NCBI GenBank assembly: GCA_900542195.1
Contig: UQNA01000022.1
Coordinates: 1 to 43,178, forward strand
Direction: 5' to 3'
Length of the DNA stretch: 43,178 bases
Origin: an uncultured Sutterella sp.
GTDB lineage: Bacteria; Pseudomonadota; Gammaproteobacteria; Burkholderiales; Burkholderiaceae_F
The translations under genes and the position numbers were made by a program. A model generated the notes under the pieces. It was not told the DNA's origin and ran no database searches. It was given only the letters and a program-made list of their open reading frames with translations. Below are positions 7,475 through 16,144 of the stretch, one piece after another; the first letter of the stretch is position 1, and every line of letters begins with the position of its first letter.

Positions 7475-8086
7475 TTGTTAATCGGACTAACTGGCGGAAT
7501 CGGCTCCGGCAAAACAACGGTCTCTGATCTTTTTGCGGAGCTTGGCATAAAAATTATTGATACCGATGTTATTTCTCAGAATTTAACAGCCGCGGGCGGA
7601 CGTGCAATTTCTTTGATCTTAGAAAACTTCGGCCCGAAATCTATTGCTCTTGACGGAAGCATGGATAGAAAATTTATGAGAGAAAAGGTCTTTAACTCTT
7701 CCGATGAAAGAAAGAAACTCGAAAGCATTCTGCATCCTCTTATCCGTGAAGAGGTTAAACGTCAAATTCAAAATTTAGACGGCCCCTACTCCATTCTCGC
7801 TGTCCCTTTGATGAATAAAGATTCAAGTTGGATTCGGCTTTGCGACAGAATTCTTTTGGTGGACTGTCCGGAAGAAGAACAAATTCGCAGAGTAAAGCAT
7901 AGGAGCGGACTTGAGCCTGCAGAAATAAAAAAAATTATCGATAGTCAGTCTTCGGTTCGGGACAAACTATCTTTCGCAGACGATGTGCTTTTCAATTACA
8001 GTGAAAGAGACTACCTCAAAAAAGAGATTCTGCACTTACACCAAATTTATTTAAAGCTATCTGGACTCTGCCCAAAATCGGCCTAA
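7475..8086 (+). CDS. coaE: Dephospho-CoA kinase
   Basis: CoaE catalyses the last step of coenzyme A synthesis, phosphorylating the 3'-hydroxyl of dephospho-CoA with ATP. The 203 residues match the family. The P-loop GGIGSGKT is at residues 7-14, followed by the DTD motif (about 29-31) and a HP-L motif (HPLI) typical of the CoA domain. The start is TTG at 7475, supported by AAGG at 7464-7467 with 7-base spacing, and it places the P-loop at the normal distance from the N-terminus. It heads the coaE-zapD-yacG series seen in many Beta- and Gammaproteobacteria. Confidence 0.95.
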   Translation: MLIGLTGGIGSGKTTVSDLFAELGIKIIDTDVISQNLTAAGGRAISLILENFGPKSIALDGSMDRKFMREKVFNSSDERKKLESILHPLIREEVKRQIQNLDGPYSILAVPLMNKDSSWIRLCDRILLVDCPEEEQIRRVKHRSGLEPAEIKKIIDSQSSVRDKLSFADDVLFNYSERDYLKKEILHLHQIYLKLSGLCPKSA

Positions 8087-8237
8087 ATAAGACTATCCGT
8101 ACTTCTATTTGGCTTTTGTTATTTAGAATGCAAACTTTTAAAAATTCCCTTTATTTGTATGCTCGGCGACTTGATTTTTAATATTTAGTCTTGGCGGTAT
8201 GCTAAATTATTAAGTGGTGAATAGGGTCACAGAACAC

Positions 8238-9011
8238 ATGAGTAATGATCTTTTGAGATATGAGTTTCCGTCTACAGAAAAGACTCGTACTTTTCTGAGA
8301 CTTTCTTATCTCTTTAAACAATTGGAATGGTTTGCCGAACAGGAGTTTCCGCAAGATCATCAAGCTGCAATACGAAAATATTTTGAAATCCAAGAAGTCA
8401 CAAACCGCGGAGATCAAAAGAATGATATTTTGCAGGAACTAGAAAGATTTAGAGTCTATCTGTCTCCCCTTGCCTCCAGTCCAAATGTCGATCAGTCTTC
8501 TCTTAAGAACACTCTCAATGAGATTCAAGCTTGCCGTACCGCTCTTACTAGTGTTGGAATCCGAATCTCTCATTTGGCGACCTTAAACGAATTTCTTAAG
8601 CTTCTTGCTCAGCGCTCTTCCATTCCTGCCGGCACCTGTGAGTTTGATCTCCCTATCTACCATCATTGGCTTAATTTACCGGCAGAAAGAAGAAAAGCAG
8701 ACCTTCAGGGTTGGATAGCTCCCTTAAAACCTTATCACCAAGGTATCGACCTGATTCTTAAGCTTCTTAGGGGAAGTGCTGAAGTCACCGAAGCCATTGC
8801 TGCAAAAGGCGGATATCAGAAAGATCTTCAGGGCAAAACCTTCACGCTTTTGCAGATTTACGTAGACCCAAAATACGAGGTTGTTCCGAAAGTTTCTGCA
8901 AACCGGTATATGCTTTCCGTACGCTTTATTCCGGTATCTTTTGATAAACCCGTCATCCCGGGCGCAATTTCTCAAGATATTCCTTTTAAATTGGGAATCT
9001 GCAACATTTAA
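8238..9011 (+). CDS. zapD: Cell division protein ZapD
   Basis: ZapD (formerly YacF) is a cytoplasmic protein that binds the C-terminal tail of FtsZ and bundles its filaments. The 257 residues are mainly helical. The N-terminal RYEFPSTEKTRTFLRL corresponds to the EHPLNEKMRTWLR region of E. coli ZapD. The C-terminal half ends in beta-rich sequence, as in the family. I start at ATG 8238, which leaves the usual few residues before the conserved motif; the frame extends to GTG 8214 with no better ribosome site. It lies between coaE and yacG, 5 bases before the latter. The FtsZ partner here has an unusually long linker before the tail that ZapD would bind. Confidence 0.9.
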   Translation: MSNDLLRYEFPSTEKTRTFLRLSYLFKQLEWFAEQEFPQDHQAAIRKYFEIQEVTNRGDQKNDILQELERFRVYLSPLASSPNVDQSSLKNTLNEIQACRTALTSVGIRISHLATLNEFLKLLAQRSSIPAGTCEFDLPIYHHWLNLPAERRKADLQGWIAPLKPYHQGIDLILKLLRGSAEVTEAIAAKGGYQKDLQGKTFTLLQIYVDPKYEVVPKVSANRYMLSVRFIPVSFDKPVIPGAISQDIPFKLGICNI

Positions 9012-9016
9012 AGAAA

Positions 9017-9247
9017 ATGGCTATCCAAGTTAAATGTCCGCAATGCGGAAAGATGACTGAGTATTCAGATAAAAACCCATGGCGCCCGTTTTGCTGTGAG
9101 AGATGCAAAATTATTGATTTAGGCGCATGGGCTAATGAGGATTACGTAATTCACGGACGTCCCATTGAAGGCGACGACGATCTGGATATCTCAAAAGATT
9201 CTTTGGCAAAAGGAAAAATCCATACCAAAAAATCTATCGAGCATTAA
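9017..9247 (+). CDS. yacG: Zinc-binding DNA gyrase inhibitor YacG
   Basis: YacG is a small zinc protein that binds DNA gyrase and inhibits its DNA binding. Of the 76 residues here, the N-terminal half holds the four-cysteine zinc site: CPQC at residues 8-11 and CERC at 27-30, followed by DLGAWANEDY, which is the conserved family block. The acidic and basic tail is variable. It starts 5 bases after zapD, so it is co-transcribed with it. The last 14 bases overlap the end of the convergent mutT gene. Confidence 0.92.
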   Translation: MAIQVKCPQCGKMTEYSDKNPWRPFCCERCKIIDLGAWANEDYVIHGRPIEGDDDLDISKDSLAKGKIHTKKSIEH

Positions 9248-9632
9248 TCAAAGAAGGCAGTAACGGCACTGTTGCCGGCAGAATAGGATCAGGAAGATTA
9301 CTCTCAGAAAAGAACCCGTACTCCTGTCCCTCTTTACAAGTGATACTGCCTTCCCAGTCAGTACATCTGAAAAAATGCAGCCGCACATCTGCGTGAGGAT
9401 AGGAAAATTCTTCGCAATCCACCTCTTTAAAATCTTTGGGAATAATGCCTAACTCTTCTTCGAGTTCGCGGGAGAGGGCCTGCGCCAGACTCTCTCCTTT
9501 TTCAACTTTGCCGCCGGGAAGTTCCCAATAACCGGCATAGACCTTTGGTTCCGGACGGCTGGAAAGAAGAATTTCTCCTTCCTTGTTGATCAGTGCCGCG
9601 ACTACAACTTCCGTAAACTTCTTATTTGTCAT
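9234..9632 (-). CDS. mutT: NUDIX hydrolase of the MutT type
   Basis: This 132-residue NUDIX enzyme probably cleaves 8-oxo-dGTP and so protects against oxidative mutation. The NUDIX box is complete: GGKVEKGES begins at residue 40, with the conserved REL-EEL-G part following, fitting the GX5EX7REUXEEXGU pattern. PEPKVYAGYWELPGG just before it is typical of MutT. It lies last in the secA-argJ-ATPase-mutT series on the minus strand, overlapping the end of the ATPase gene by 11 bases and the end of yacG by 14 bases. NUDIX substrate preference cannot be confirmed from sequence alone. Confidence 0.88.
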   Translation of the reverse strand: MTNKKFTEVVVAALINKEGEILLSSRPEPKVYAGYWELPGGKVEKGESLAQALSRELEEELGIIPKDFKEVDCEEFSYPHADVRLHFFRCTDWEGSITCKEGQEYGFFSESNLPDPILPATVPLLPSLINAR

Positions 9633-10503
9633 TCTTCAGCTTATTTCTGCCGGTCCAATCTCTTGCAAACTGATAAGCGACTCTTCCGGAACGAGAACCT
9701 CTTTGCAAGGCAAACTGCAAAGCTTCTACCTTCCATTCTTCATTGATTGGCCCGTTAAAGTGTCTTGTCCAGCCTTCTGCAATCCTCAGGTATTCTTCCT
9801 GACTGAAAGGATAGAAACTGAGCCAAAGTCCAAATCTTTCGGATAAGGACATTTGCTCTTCCACCGTTTCCGCAGGATGAATTAATCCGGTTTCATCCAT
9901 GCCGCAGTCCAAATTGTCCTGCATCTTCTCAGGCATTAAATGACGTCTGTTGGAAGTTGCATAGATAATCATGTTCTCACTCGAGGCCGAGATAGAACCG
10001 TCAAGAATCGCTTTTAAAGCCTTATAAGCCGCCTCCCCGGGCTCAAAGGACAAGTCATCACAGAAGATAATGAACTTCTCCGGGCGAGTCCGAACCAAAG
10101 CTGTTATTTCTCCCAGATACTTCAGATCAGACTTATCGACTTCGATGAGACGCAAGCCCTCAGGATAGAACTTAGACAAACACGAACGAATCAATGAAGA
10201 TTTTCCGGTTCCTCTTGCACCCGTCAGCAAGACATTGTTTGCAGGCAGCCCCTTCACGAACTGCTCGGTATTCGATAAAAGAATCTCCTTCTGTCTTTCG
10301 ACGTTCTGAATGTTTTTTGGATCAACGAAAGCTACTTCTGCGATAGGTTCCAGAGTTCCTAACTCCACTCCAAAATAACTTTTCTGTCTCCATCGAAAGG
10401 CAGGTTTAGACCAGTCAATCTCATCAGGAGAGGGAGGCAGAAGAGGTTCGATCTTTTCAATGAAATGACCAAACCTTTCATAAAACTCTTTTCTTTGGCT
10501 CAT
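9622..10503 (-). CDS. DUF815-type ATPase
   Basis: This 293-residue P-loop ATPase of unknown function is conserved next to argJ and mutT in Burkholderiales. The Walker A motif is LLTGARGTGKSS at about residues 92-103. A Walker B like FIIFCDDLSFE follows at about 145-155, then ATSNRRHLMPE, which is the DUF815 hallmark region. The C-terminal segment carries an arginine-rich, sensor-2-like RGSRSGR. I choose ATG 10503; an in-frame TTG at 10509 directly follows the argJ stop. Either way the gene is translationally coupled to argJ. No substrate or partner is established for the family. Confidence 0.87.
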   Translation of the reverse strand: MSQRKEFYERFGHFIEKIEPLLPPSPDEIDWSKPAFRWRQKSYFGVELGTLEPIAEVAFVDPKNIQNVERQKEILLSNTEQFVKGLPANNVLLTGARGTGKSSLIRSCLSKFYPEGLRLIEVDKSDLKYLGEITALVRTRPEKFIIFCDDLSFEPGEAAYKALKAILDGSISASSENMIIYATSNRRHLMPEKMQDNLDCGMDETGLIHPAETVEEQMSLSERFGLWLSFYPFSQEEYLRIAEGWTRHFNGPINEEWKVEALQFALQRGSRSGRVAYQFARDWTGRNKLKNDK

Positions 10504-10509
10504 AGACAA

Positions 10510-11739
10510 TTAGCTGCGGTAATCGGCATTAATGGAAACGTAATCGTGAGAAAGATCAGTTGTCCATACTGTTTCGCTAGCTTCTCCTCTTCCGAGGTTG
10601 ACGGTGACGAAGATTTCCGGCTTATTCATAACGGCTTGGCCGTCTTCTTCTCGATAAGAGGCATAACGGCCTCCATTCTTGGCAACAAGGACATCATCAA
10701 GCCATAAAGAAATCTTATTGGCATCCAAGTCATCAATACGAGAGTTTCCGACGGCAGCCAAAATTCTTCCGAGGTTAGGATCGGAAGCAAAGAAGGCTGT
10801 TTTCACTAAAGGAGAGTGAGCAATAGCGTAAGCCACTTTAAGAGCTTCTGCTTCGTTCTTTGCACCGTCTACTGTAATCGTAATGAATTTTGTAGCACCC
10901 TCTCCGTCTCTAATCATGGACTGAGACAATTTCTGAGCCACTTCAATTAAAGAATCAAGAAGATCGTTGTATCTAGGATCTTCATCGCTTTCAATCGGCG
11001 GGCAATCCGCGCGGCCGGTCGCGATAAGAATAAAAGAGTCATTCGTTGAAGTATCGCCGTCAACTGTGATGCGGTTGAATGAAGCATCTGCAACGGCACG
11101 AACTGTATCCTGAACGAGCTCAGCAGACATTCCGATATCTGTGGCGATAAAGCCTAGCATCGTTGCCATATTCGGTTCAATCATTCCTGAACCTTTGCTG
11201 ATGCCGGTAACGGTAATATCAACCCCATCCAGCTCAACTCTCTTGGAAGCAGCCTTTGGCACCGTATCCGTTGTCATGATTGCTCTGGCAGCATCAATCC
11301 AATTGTTTCTGCCCATATTCTGAGCTGCTTTAGGGATGCCTGCCAAAAGTTTTGTCATTGGCAGTGGTTCCATAATCACGCCTGTTGAGAAAGGAAGAAC
11401 CTTAATCGGAAGCGTGTTAAAGATATCAGCCACGGCCTGGCAGGTTTCTTCTGCATCGTGCAAACCGGTCAAACCGGTACCGGCATTAGCGCATCCTGTG
11501 TTAACCACAATTGCTCGGATGTCATTTGTCTCAAGCAAGTGCTCTCTGCAAATCTGTACCGGAGCTGCTGCGAATCGATTCTTTGTAAAGACTCCGGCCA
11601 CCTTTGATCCGGGAGCCAGTTCCATCAACATTAAATCTTTTCTGCCGACTTTCTTGATGCCAGCTTCAGCGGTTCCTAGAACCACCCCGGAGACCGGGAG
11701 AATGTCTTCAGCGACGGGAGCCTTAAGATTGACTGCCAT
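10510..11739 (-). CDS. argJ: Bifunctional ornithine/glutamate N-acetyltransferase ArgJ
   Basis: ArgJ moves the acetyl group from N-acetylornithine to glutamate in the cyclic arginine pathway; some members also use acetyl-CoA. The 409 residues match the family. The autocleavage site, where the proenzyme splits at Ala-Thr, is visible in PNMATMLGF at about residues 189-197. GKGSGM-like sequence (SKGSGMIEP) precedes it and TVDGDTSTNDS follows at about 230-240. The start is ATG with AAAGGAAAA upstream. A terminator after secA separates it from that gene, so it probably has its own promoter. Its presence shows that arginine is made via acetylated intermediates. Confidence 0.96.
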   Translation of the reverse strand: MAVNLKAPVAEDILPVSGVVLGTAEAGIKKVGRKDLMLMELAPGSKVAGVFTKNRFAAAPVQICREHLLETNDIRAIVVNTGCANAGTGLTGLHDAEETCQAVADIFNTLPIKVLPFSTGVIMEPLPMTKLLAGIPKAAQNMGRNNWIDAARAIMTTDTVPKAASKRVELDGVDITVTGISKGSGMIEPNMATMLGFIATDIGMSAELVQDTVRAVADASFNRITVDGDTSTNDSFILIATGRADCPPIESDEDPRYNDLLDSLIEVAQKLSQSMIRDGEGATKFITITVDGAKNEAEALKVAYAIAHSPLVKTAFFASDPNLGRILAAVGNSRIDDLDANKISLWLDDVLVAKNGGRYASYREEDGQAVMNKPEIFVTVNLGRGEASETVWTTDLSHDYVSINADYRS

Positions 11740-11782
11740 GTTTTTTCCTTTTTAAAGTGATCTTTTTATTGTATAAAAAGAA

Positions 11783-11803
11783 AACCGACCATAAGGCCGG
11801 CTT
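11783..11803 (-). terminator. Intrinsic terminator after secA
   Basis: Read on the minus strand, AAGCCGGCC pairs with GGTCGGTTTT around TTAT, with two G-U pairs, and is followed by a run of T. It lies 15 bases after the secA stop and before argJ. Confidence 0.65.
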
Positions 11804-11818
11804 CTTAAAGAAAAACCA

Positions 11819-14521
11819 TTATTTCAGTTTTCCGTGGCAGTCTTTGAACTTCTTGCCGCTTCCGCACGGACAAGGATCATTTCTGCCTACATGAGCAAAT
11901 TTCTCTGCTTCATCAGCTTCTTGTTCGAACATTGGTCCCTTCAACTGACCTTCGGACTCATCAACATGAGCTTCCTGAGCCTGCATAGCCTGTTGCTGGG
12001 CCTGTTCTTCAGGGGTCGGCTGGCGGATCTGAACGTTCATCAGAACTCTTGTGACGTCCTCACCGACAGTCTGGAGAAGAGCACTGAACAATTCGAACGC
12101 CTCGCGCTTGTATTCCTGCTTCGGCTGCTTCTGAGCGTAGCCGCGCAAATGAATGCCTTGACGAAGCATATCGAGCTGACTGAGATGTTCTCTCCAATGC
12201 TGATCCAAGAACTGAAGAAGAACGTTTCTTTCGAATTCTTGCCAAGCCTCTTTGCCAACCAAAGCAACTTTACCGTCGTAAACCTCATTAGAGGCCTTAA
12301 TAACCATATCCAAAAGTTCTTGATCGTCGGAACTTTCAGATTTTTCAAGAGTTGCTTTCAGCGGAAGATCAAGGTTCCATTCTTCTTTAAGCACTTTTTC
12401 AAGGCCATCGAGATCCCATTGTTCTTCAACTGTGTCTTCCGGGACATAGCTGCGGAACAAAGAAGTGAAGAAGCCGTCCCTGAGTTCTTTAACCGGGCCG
12501 GACACATCTTTGTTTTCAAGAATTTCATTTCTCAAAACATAGATTTCGCGGCGCTGGTCATTGGCAACGTCGTCGTATTCAAGAAGCTGCTTACGAATAT
12601 CGAAGTTTCTGGATTCAACCTTACGCTGGGCGCTTTCGATAGAACGAGAAACAATACCGGCTTCAATAGCTTCGCCTTCAGGGAGACGAAGTTTATTCAT
12701 CAAAGCCTGCATCTTTTCACCGGCGAAAATTCTCAAGAGAGGATCTTCCATAGAAAGATAGAATCTGGAGCTTCCCGGGTCGCCTTGACGGCCGGAACGG
12801 CCTCTGAGCTGGTTATCAATACGTCTTGATTCATGACGCTCGGAACCAATAATTCTCAAACCGCCGAGGGCAACTACTTTCTCATGATCCAATTGCCATT
12901 GATTCTTGATGGCATCAATCTGGGCTTTCTTTTCGTCAGCAGTGAGATTCGGGTTGTTTTCTACTTCAGAAACAGCTTTGCTGATACCGCCGCCAAGCAC
13001 GATATCGGTACCGCGGCCAGCCATATTGGTAGCAATGGTGACCATACCGGGACGACCGGCTTCCAACACGATCTGAGCTTCTTTTTCATGCTGCTTAGCA
13101 TTCAGAACATTGTGAGGGATGCCTTCTTTGTCAAGCATATGGCTGATGAGCTCGGAATTCTCAATGGATGTCGTACCTACAAGAACTGGCTGTCCGCGCT
13201 TGTAGCAATCTTTGACGTCATCGAGAATAGCTTTATATTTCTCAGCTGCAGTTCTGTAAACCTTATCCTGCTGGTCATCACGAATCATCTGACGGTGAGT
13301 CGGGATAACAACAGTTTCCAGGCCGTAAATTTCTTGGAATTCGTATGCTTCCGTATCAGCAGTACCGGTCATACCGGAGAGCTTTTCATACATACGGAAG
13401 TAGTTCTGGAAAGTAATGGAGGCAAAAGTTTGGTTTTCCTGCTGGATCTTCACGCCTTCCTTAGCTTCAACCGCCTGGTGAAGACCATCGGACCATCTTC
13501 TGCCCTGCATCAAACGGCCGGTAAATTCGTCAACAATAATGACTTCACCGTTCTGAACGACGTAGTGCTGATCTTTGATAAAGATTGTATGAGCTCTCAA
13601 TGCTGCATTGAGATAGTGAAGAAGCATGATGTTCTGAGGAGAATACAAGCTTTGTCCTTCAGGAAGAAGGCCCATTCTGCTCATAATTGCTTCAACTTTT
13701 TCGTGACCGGCTTCAGACAACTGAACGGTATGAGCCTTCTCATCCACCCAATAATCGCCCTCGCCTTTTTCTTCTTTCTGTCGAGTCAGCTGATCCGGAA
13801 TCTTATCGATTTGGACATAAACGTCTGTCTTGCCTTCGGCAGGACCGGAAATAATCAATGGTGTTCTTGCTTCGTCGATCAAGATGGAGTCCACTTCGTC
13901 GACGATTGCAAAGAAGAGACCTCTTTGGCGTCTGGCGTTGACGTCATATTCCATGTTGTCGCGCAGATAATCGAAACCGTATTCGTTATTGGTTCCGTAA
14001 GTAATATCGGCTTGATAAGCGGCCTGTTTTTCTGCATTCGGCTGGTTAGAGAGAATGGTACCAACCGACATGCCCAAGAAGTTATAAACCTTGCCCATCC
14101 ATTCAGCGTCACGCTTTGCCAAATAGTCGTTAACAGTAACGACGTGCGCACCTTTGCCGGGCAAAGCATTCAAATAGACGGCTAGAGTTGCGGTAAGAGT
14201 CTTACCTTCACCGGTTCTCATTTCAGCAATTTTGCCGTCATTCAAAACCATACCGCCGATGAGCTGGACGTCGAAATGTCTCATTCCCAGAACGCGCCAG
14301 CTGGCCTCTCTTACAACAGCGAAGGCTTCAGGCAAAAGCTTGTCTAAGGTTTCTCCGTCAGCGAGTCTTTTTCTGAACTCAACGGTCTTGGCCTTTAATT
14401 CTTCGTCGCTCAGAGCCTTAATTGAAGGTTCGAGCTTATTAATTTCTTCAACTTTACGGCGATATTGTTTGATAAGTCTGTCGTTGCGACTTCCAAAAAT
14501 CTTCGTCAGAAAACTAGCCAT
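11819..14521 (-). CDS. secA: Protein translocase ATPase SecA
   Basis: SecA is the cytoplasmic motor that drives unfolded proteins through SecYEG. The 900 residues match the family. Visible parts are the Walker A sequence MRTGEGKTLT at about residues 100-109, the DEAD-like VDEVDSILIDEARTP at about 208-222, GMTGTADTEAYEF, TNMAGRGTDIVLGGG near the second nucleotide-binding fold, and the QLRGRSGRQGDPGSS motif. The C-terminal zinc-binding tail DPCPCGSGKKFKDCHG that binds SecB is intact. It is divergent from dciA, the usual arrangement in the order. No frameshift or unusual insertion was seen. Confidence 0.98.
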   Translation of the reverse strand: MASFLTKIFGSRNDRLIKQYRRKVEEINKLEPSIKALSDEELKAKTVEFRKRLADGETLDKLLPEAFAVVREASWRVLGMRHFDVQLIGGMVLNDGKIAEMRTGEGKTLTATLAVYLNALPGKGAHVVTVNDYLAKRDAEWMGKVYNFLGMSVGTILSNQPNAEKQAAYQADITYGTNNEYGFDYLRDNMEYDVNARRQRGLFFAIVDEVDSILIDEARTPLIISGPAEGKTDVYVQIDKIPDQLTRQKEEKGEGDYWVDEKAHTVQLSEAGHEKVEAIMSRMGLLPEGQSLYSPQNIMLLHYLNAALRAHTIFIKDQHYVVQNGEVIIVDEFTGRLMQGRRWSDGLHQAVEAKEGVKIQQENQTFASITFQNYFRMYEKLSGMTGTADTEAYEFQEIYGLETVVIPTHRQMIRDDQQDKVYRTAAEKYKAILDDVKDCYKRGQPVLVGTTSIENSELISHMLDKEGIPHNVLNAKQHEKEAQIVLEAGRPGMVTIATNMAGRGTDIVLGGGISKAVSEVENNPNLTADEKKAQIDAIKNQWQLDHEKVVALGGLRIIGSERHESRRIDNQLRGRSGRQGDPGSSRFYLSMEDPLLRIFAGEKMQALMNKLRLPEGEAIEAGIVSRSIESAQRKVESRNFDIRKQLLEYDDVANDQRREIYVLRNEILENKDVSGPVKELRDGFFTSLFRSYVPEDTVEEQWDLDGLEKVLKEEWNLDLPLKATLEKSESSDDQELLDMVIKASNEVYDGKVALVGKEAWQEFERNVLLQFLDQHWREHLSQLDMLRQGIHLRGYAQKQPKQEYKREAFELFSALLQTVGEDVTRVLMNVQIRQPTPEEQAQQQAMQAQEAHVDESEGQLKGPMFEQEADEAEKFAHVGRNDPCPCGSGKKFKDCHGKLK

Positions 14522-14618
14522 TCAGTATTCTCTTTTAATTGAGGGCGTCAACACAGAACCCTGACACCCGATTTCTCACATATAAACTTGGTGATTTTAC
14601 ACTCTATCTTGGTACTTC

Positions 14619-14647
14619 TTGTCGGTAAATGTGAATTTAACTATTAT
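14619..14647 (+). promoter_or_regulatory. Sigma-70 promoter for dciA
   Basis: TTGTCG (14619-14624) and TATTAT (14642-14647) are separated by exactly 17 bases, a good match to the sigma-70 consensus. Transcription would begin near 14654. The -10 box overlaps a possible TTG start of dciA, which argues for the internal ATG. Confidence 0.55.
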
Positions 14648-14694
14648 TGATAAAACGTGTTGAAAAAATCTTTTCTAACTATTTCCGTAACGCA

Positions 14695-15090
14695 ATGATT
14701 CCATTTGCAAAAAGAAAAATTTCTGCCTATGACAGATTGAAGAGAACTCCTATTGGAGTTGCGGTCATGAATGCTGAGTTAGCCGACAGAATTGCACGCA
14801 TTATCAACCCTATTTGCAAACAAATGAATTTGGGTATGGAGATCACCGGGGCACAGTGTTTTCTGACTCGGGAGACGGTTAGGAAAAAAGATAATAACCC
14901 GTACGATATTGACCCGAACGAGGATCCGAACTTCGCTTATGAAAATGTTCTCGTTTTAAATCTTCTTTTTCCTCACCCTGCTTATCTCGCGAAATTTGCG
15001 TCAATTAAGCCGGAGGTAGAAAACGCTTTAATACTCAACGGAATTACAACGTTAAAAGTCGTAGGCAAAGTTGTCCATCCTCAGAAGTGA
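14695..15090 (+). CDS. DUF721/DciA-like protein
   Basis: DciA proteins of the DUF721 family help load the replicative helicase DnaB in bacteria that lack DnaC. The assignment rests on position, since a DUF721 gene lies divergent from or next to secA across Burkholderiales, and on a C-terminal block (ending LNGITTLKVVGKV) that fits the family's beta-rich half. Identity is otherwise low. I start at ATG 14695, giving 131 residues; the frame is open to a TTG at 14647 that overlaps a good -10 box. No clear ribosome site precedes either. The N-terminal segment is basic. The protein could alternatively be an unrelated conserved hypothetical. Confidence 0.6.
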   Translation: MIPFAKRKISAYDRLKRTPIGVAVMNAELADRIARIINPICKQMNLGMEITGAQCFLTRETVRKKDNNPYDIDPNEDPNFAYENVLVLNLLFPHPAYLAKFASIKPEVENALILNGITTLKVVGKVVHPQK

Positions 15091-15122
15091 AAGTCACTGC
15101 CTTGGCTTCTGATTCTAAAAAA

Positions 15123-15869
15123 TCAGGGCAAAAATCCAAAGGAATGCTTTTTGCGATTGACAACCGTAAAAGCAAAACGCTCTGCGGGATGAAAAGATTC
15201 TGAGGCCGTTATCGTATTTCCTTCGCGGTCCAAATAGCATCGAACAATTTTCAAGGCGGGATCTCCCGGTTTTGAATTGAAGTGTTCTGCCACCTCCGAA
15301 CTCATATGCACCGCCGAAAAAGTTTGTCTTACTTCCGCACATTCAATGTCGAGAAATCCTTCAATCAACGAAACGATAAGTTCTCTCGGATGTCTTCTCG
15401 CTTCGTCAGCCACGTAGGCTATGCTTTTTCTGACGTAGACATAGGTTACAACCACCGGCTCATTTAAGTTTTTATCGGCCACGCGAATATTTTTAAATCG
15501 AACCCACGGCTCATTTTCAGTCAAACAGAGTTGCTCGGATAGCTCTTTTGTTACGAGCACATCTTCCGTCGCCTCTATTAGCCGCGGAAATTGATTACCG
15601 TAGTAGTCAATCGCACGAATATCAGAGAGTTCATGAAGAAACTTGCCGTTCTGGACTTTGCTTTTAACTCGCGTTCCAATATGAGGACGTCTTTCGACAA
15701 ACTCTGCTTTCACCAGGGCATCCAGGGCTTTTCTAACCGTGTCACGGCTGACGGAGAGCTGCTCAGCCAGTTCAATCTCTCCCGGGATAATTGAACCTAC
15801 GGGCCAATCGCCGCTTGTAATCTTCGCAACGAGCTTTTCCGAGACTTCCTGCCACAACTTTTTTCTCAT
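15123..15869 (-). CDS. GntR-family regulator with UTRA effector domain (HutC subfamily)
   Basis: This 248-residue regulator has an N-terminal winged helix-turn-helix (about residues 1-70), with WPVGSIIPGEIELAEQLSVS and SRDTVRKALDALV showing the GntR pattern. A UTRA ligand domain follows at about 90-240. UTRA domains sense small organic acids or sugars, so it should respond to a substrate of the divergent lyase-transporter operon. The ATG at 15869 has AGAGGA just upstream; the frame is open to 15914. Tandem repeats and a palindrome in the shared upstream region are likely operators. A weak hairpin overlaps its stop. Confidence 0.9.
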   Translation of the reverse strand: MRKKLWQEVSEKLVAKITSGDWPVGSIIPGEIELAEQLSVSRDTVRKALDALVKAEFVERRPHIGTRVKSKVQNGKFLHELSDIRAIDYYGNQFPRLIEATEDVLVTKELSEQLCLTENEPWVRFKNIRVADKNLNEPVVVTYVYVRKSIAYVADEARRHPRELIVSLIEGFLDIECAEVRQTFSAVHMSSEVAEHFNSKPGDPALKIVRCYLDREGNTITASESFHPAERFAFTVVNRKKHSFGFLP

Positions 15870-15948
15870 GATTCCTCTTTTGTTGGGATGAAATAGGCAC
15901 AAAACCAAATTCATTTTCTAGTGAAGGTACTGGGAATAAGGCTTCGCC

Positions 15949-15990
15949 TATTTGTTGCCTACATAATATGTCTTATTTGTTTGCCAACAT
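15949..15990. promoter_or_regulatory. Tandem repeats, likely GntR operators
   Basis: TATTTGTTGCCTACAT (15949-15964) recurs as TATTTGTTTGCCAACAT (15974-15990), with a 25-base start-to-start step. The pair lies between the divergent gntR and lyase genes. Two like-oriented copies on one face suggest a regulator site. Confidence 0.45.
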
Positions 15991-16072
15991 ATCACAACTA
16001 TCTAATTTTTAAAAAGAATATAAACCCTAACCAAGAAAAAGTTTGATCGGCATCAAAACAAATTCATTCTTT

Positions 16073-16082
16073 TGTACGTACA
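16073..16082. promoter_or_regulatory. Palindrome TGTACGTACA, possible GntR/HutC operator
   Basis: A perfect 10-bp palindrome sits 63 bases before the lyase start. It resembles the GT(n)TA(n)AC core bound by HutC-type GntR proteins. Assignment to the adjacent regulator is an inference. Confidence 0.4.
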
Positions 16083-16144
16083 TATTCTCTCTCCAGCACA
16101 ATGACAACACCACATTCATTGTTAAGTTTCTTAAGGAGATTAAA

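Noticed and set aside
7273..7527. 84-residue open frame before coaE
   Set aside because: It overlaps the coaE start in another frame, has no ribosome site or motif, and the coaE TTG start is supported by AAGG.
11834..12829. 331-residue open frame on the plus strand
   Set aside because: It is also antisense to the SecA coding region, which carries clear motifs to the C-terminal zinc tail. There is no plausible ribosome site.
12833..14185. 450-residue open frame on the plus strand
   Set aside because: It lies wholly opposite secA, is rich in Phe, Ile and Asn with no recognisable motif, and reflects codon use of the secA strand.
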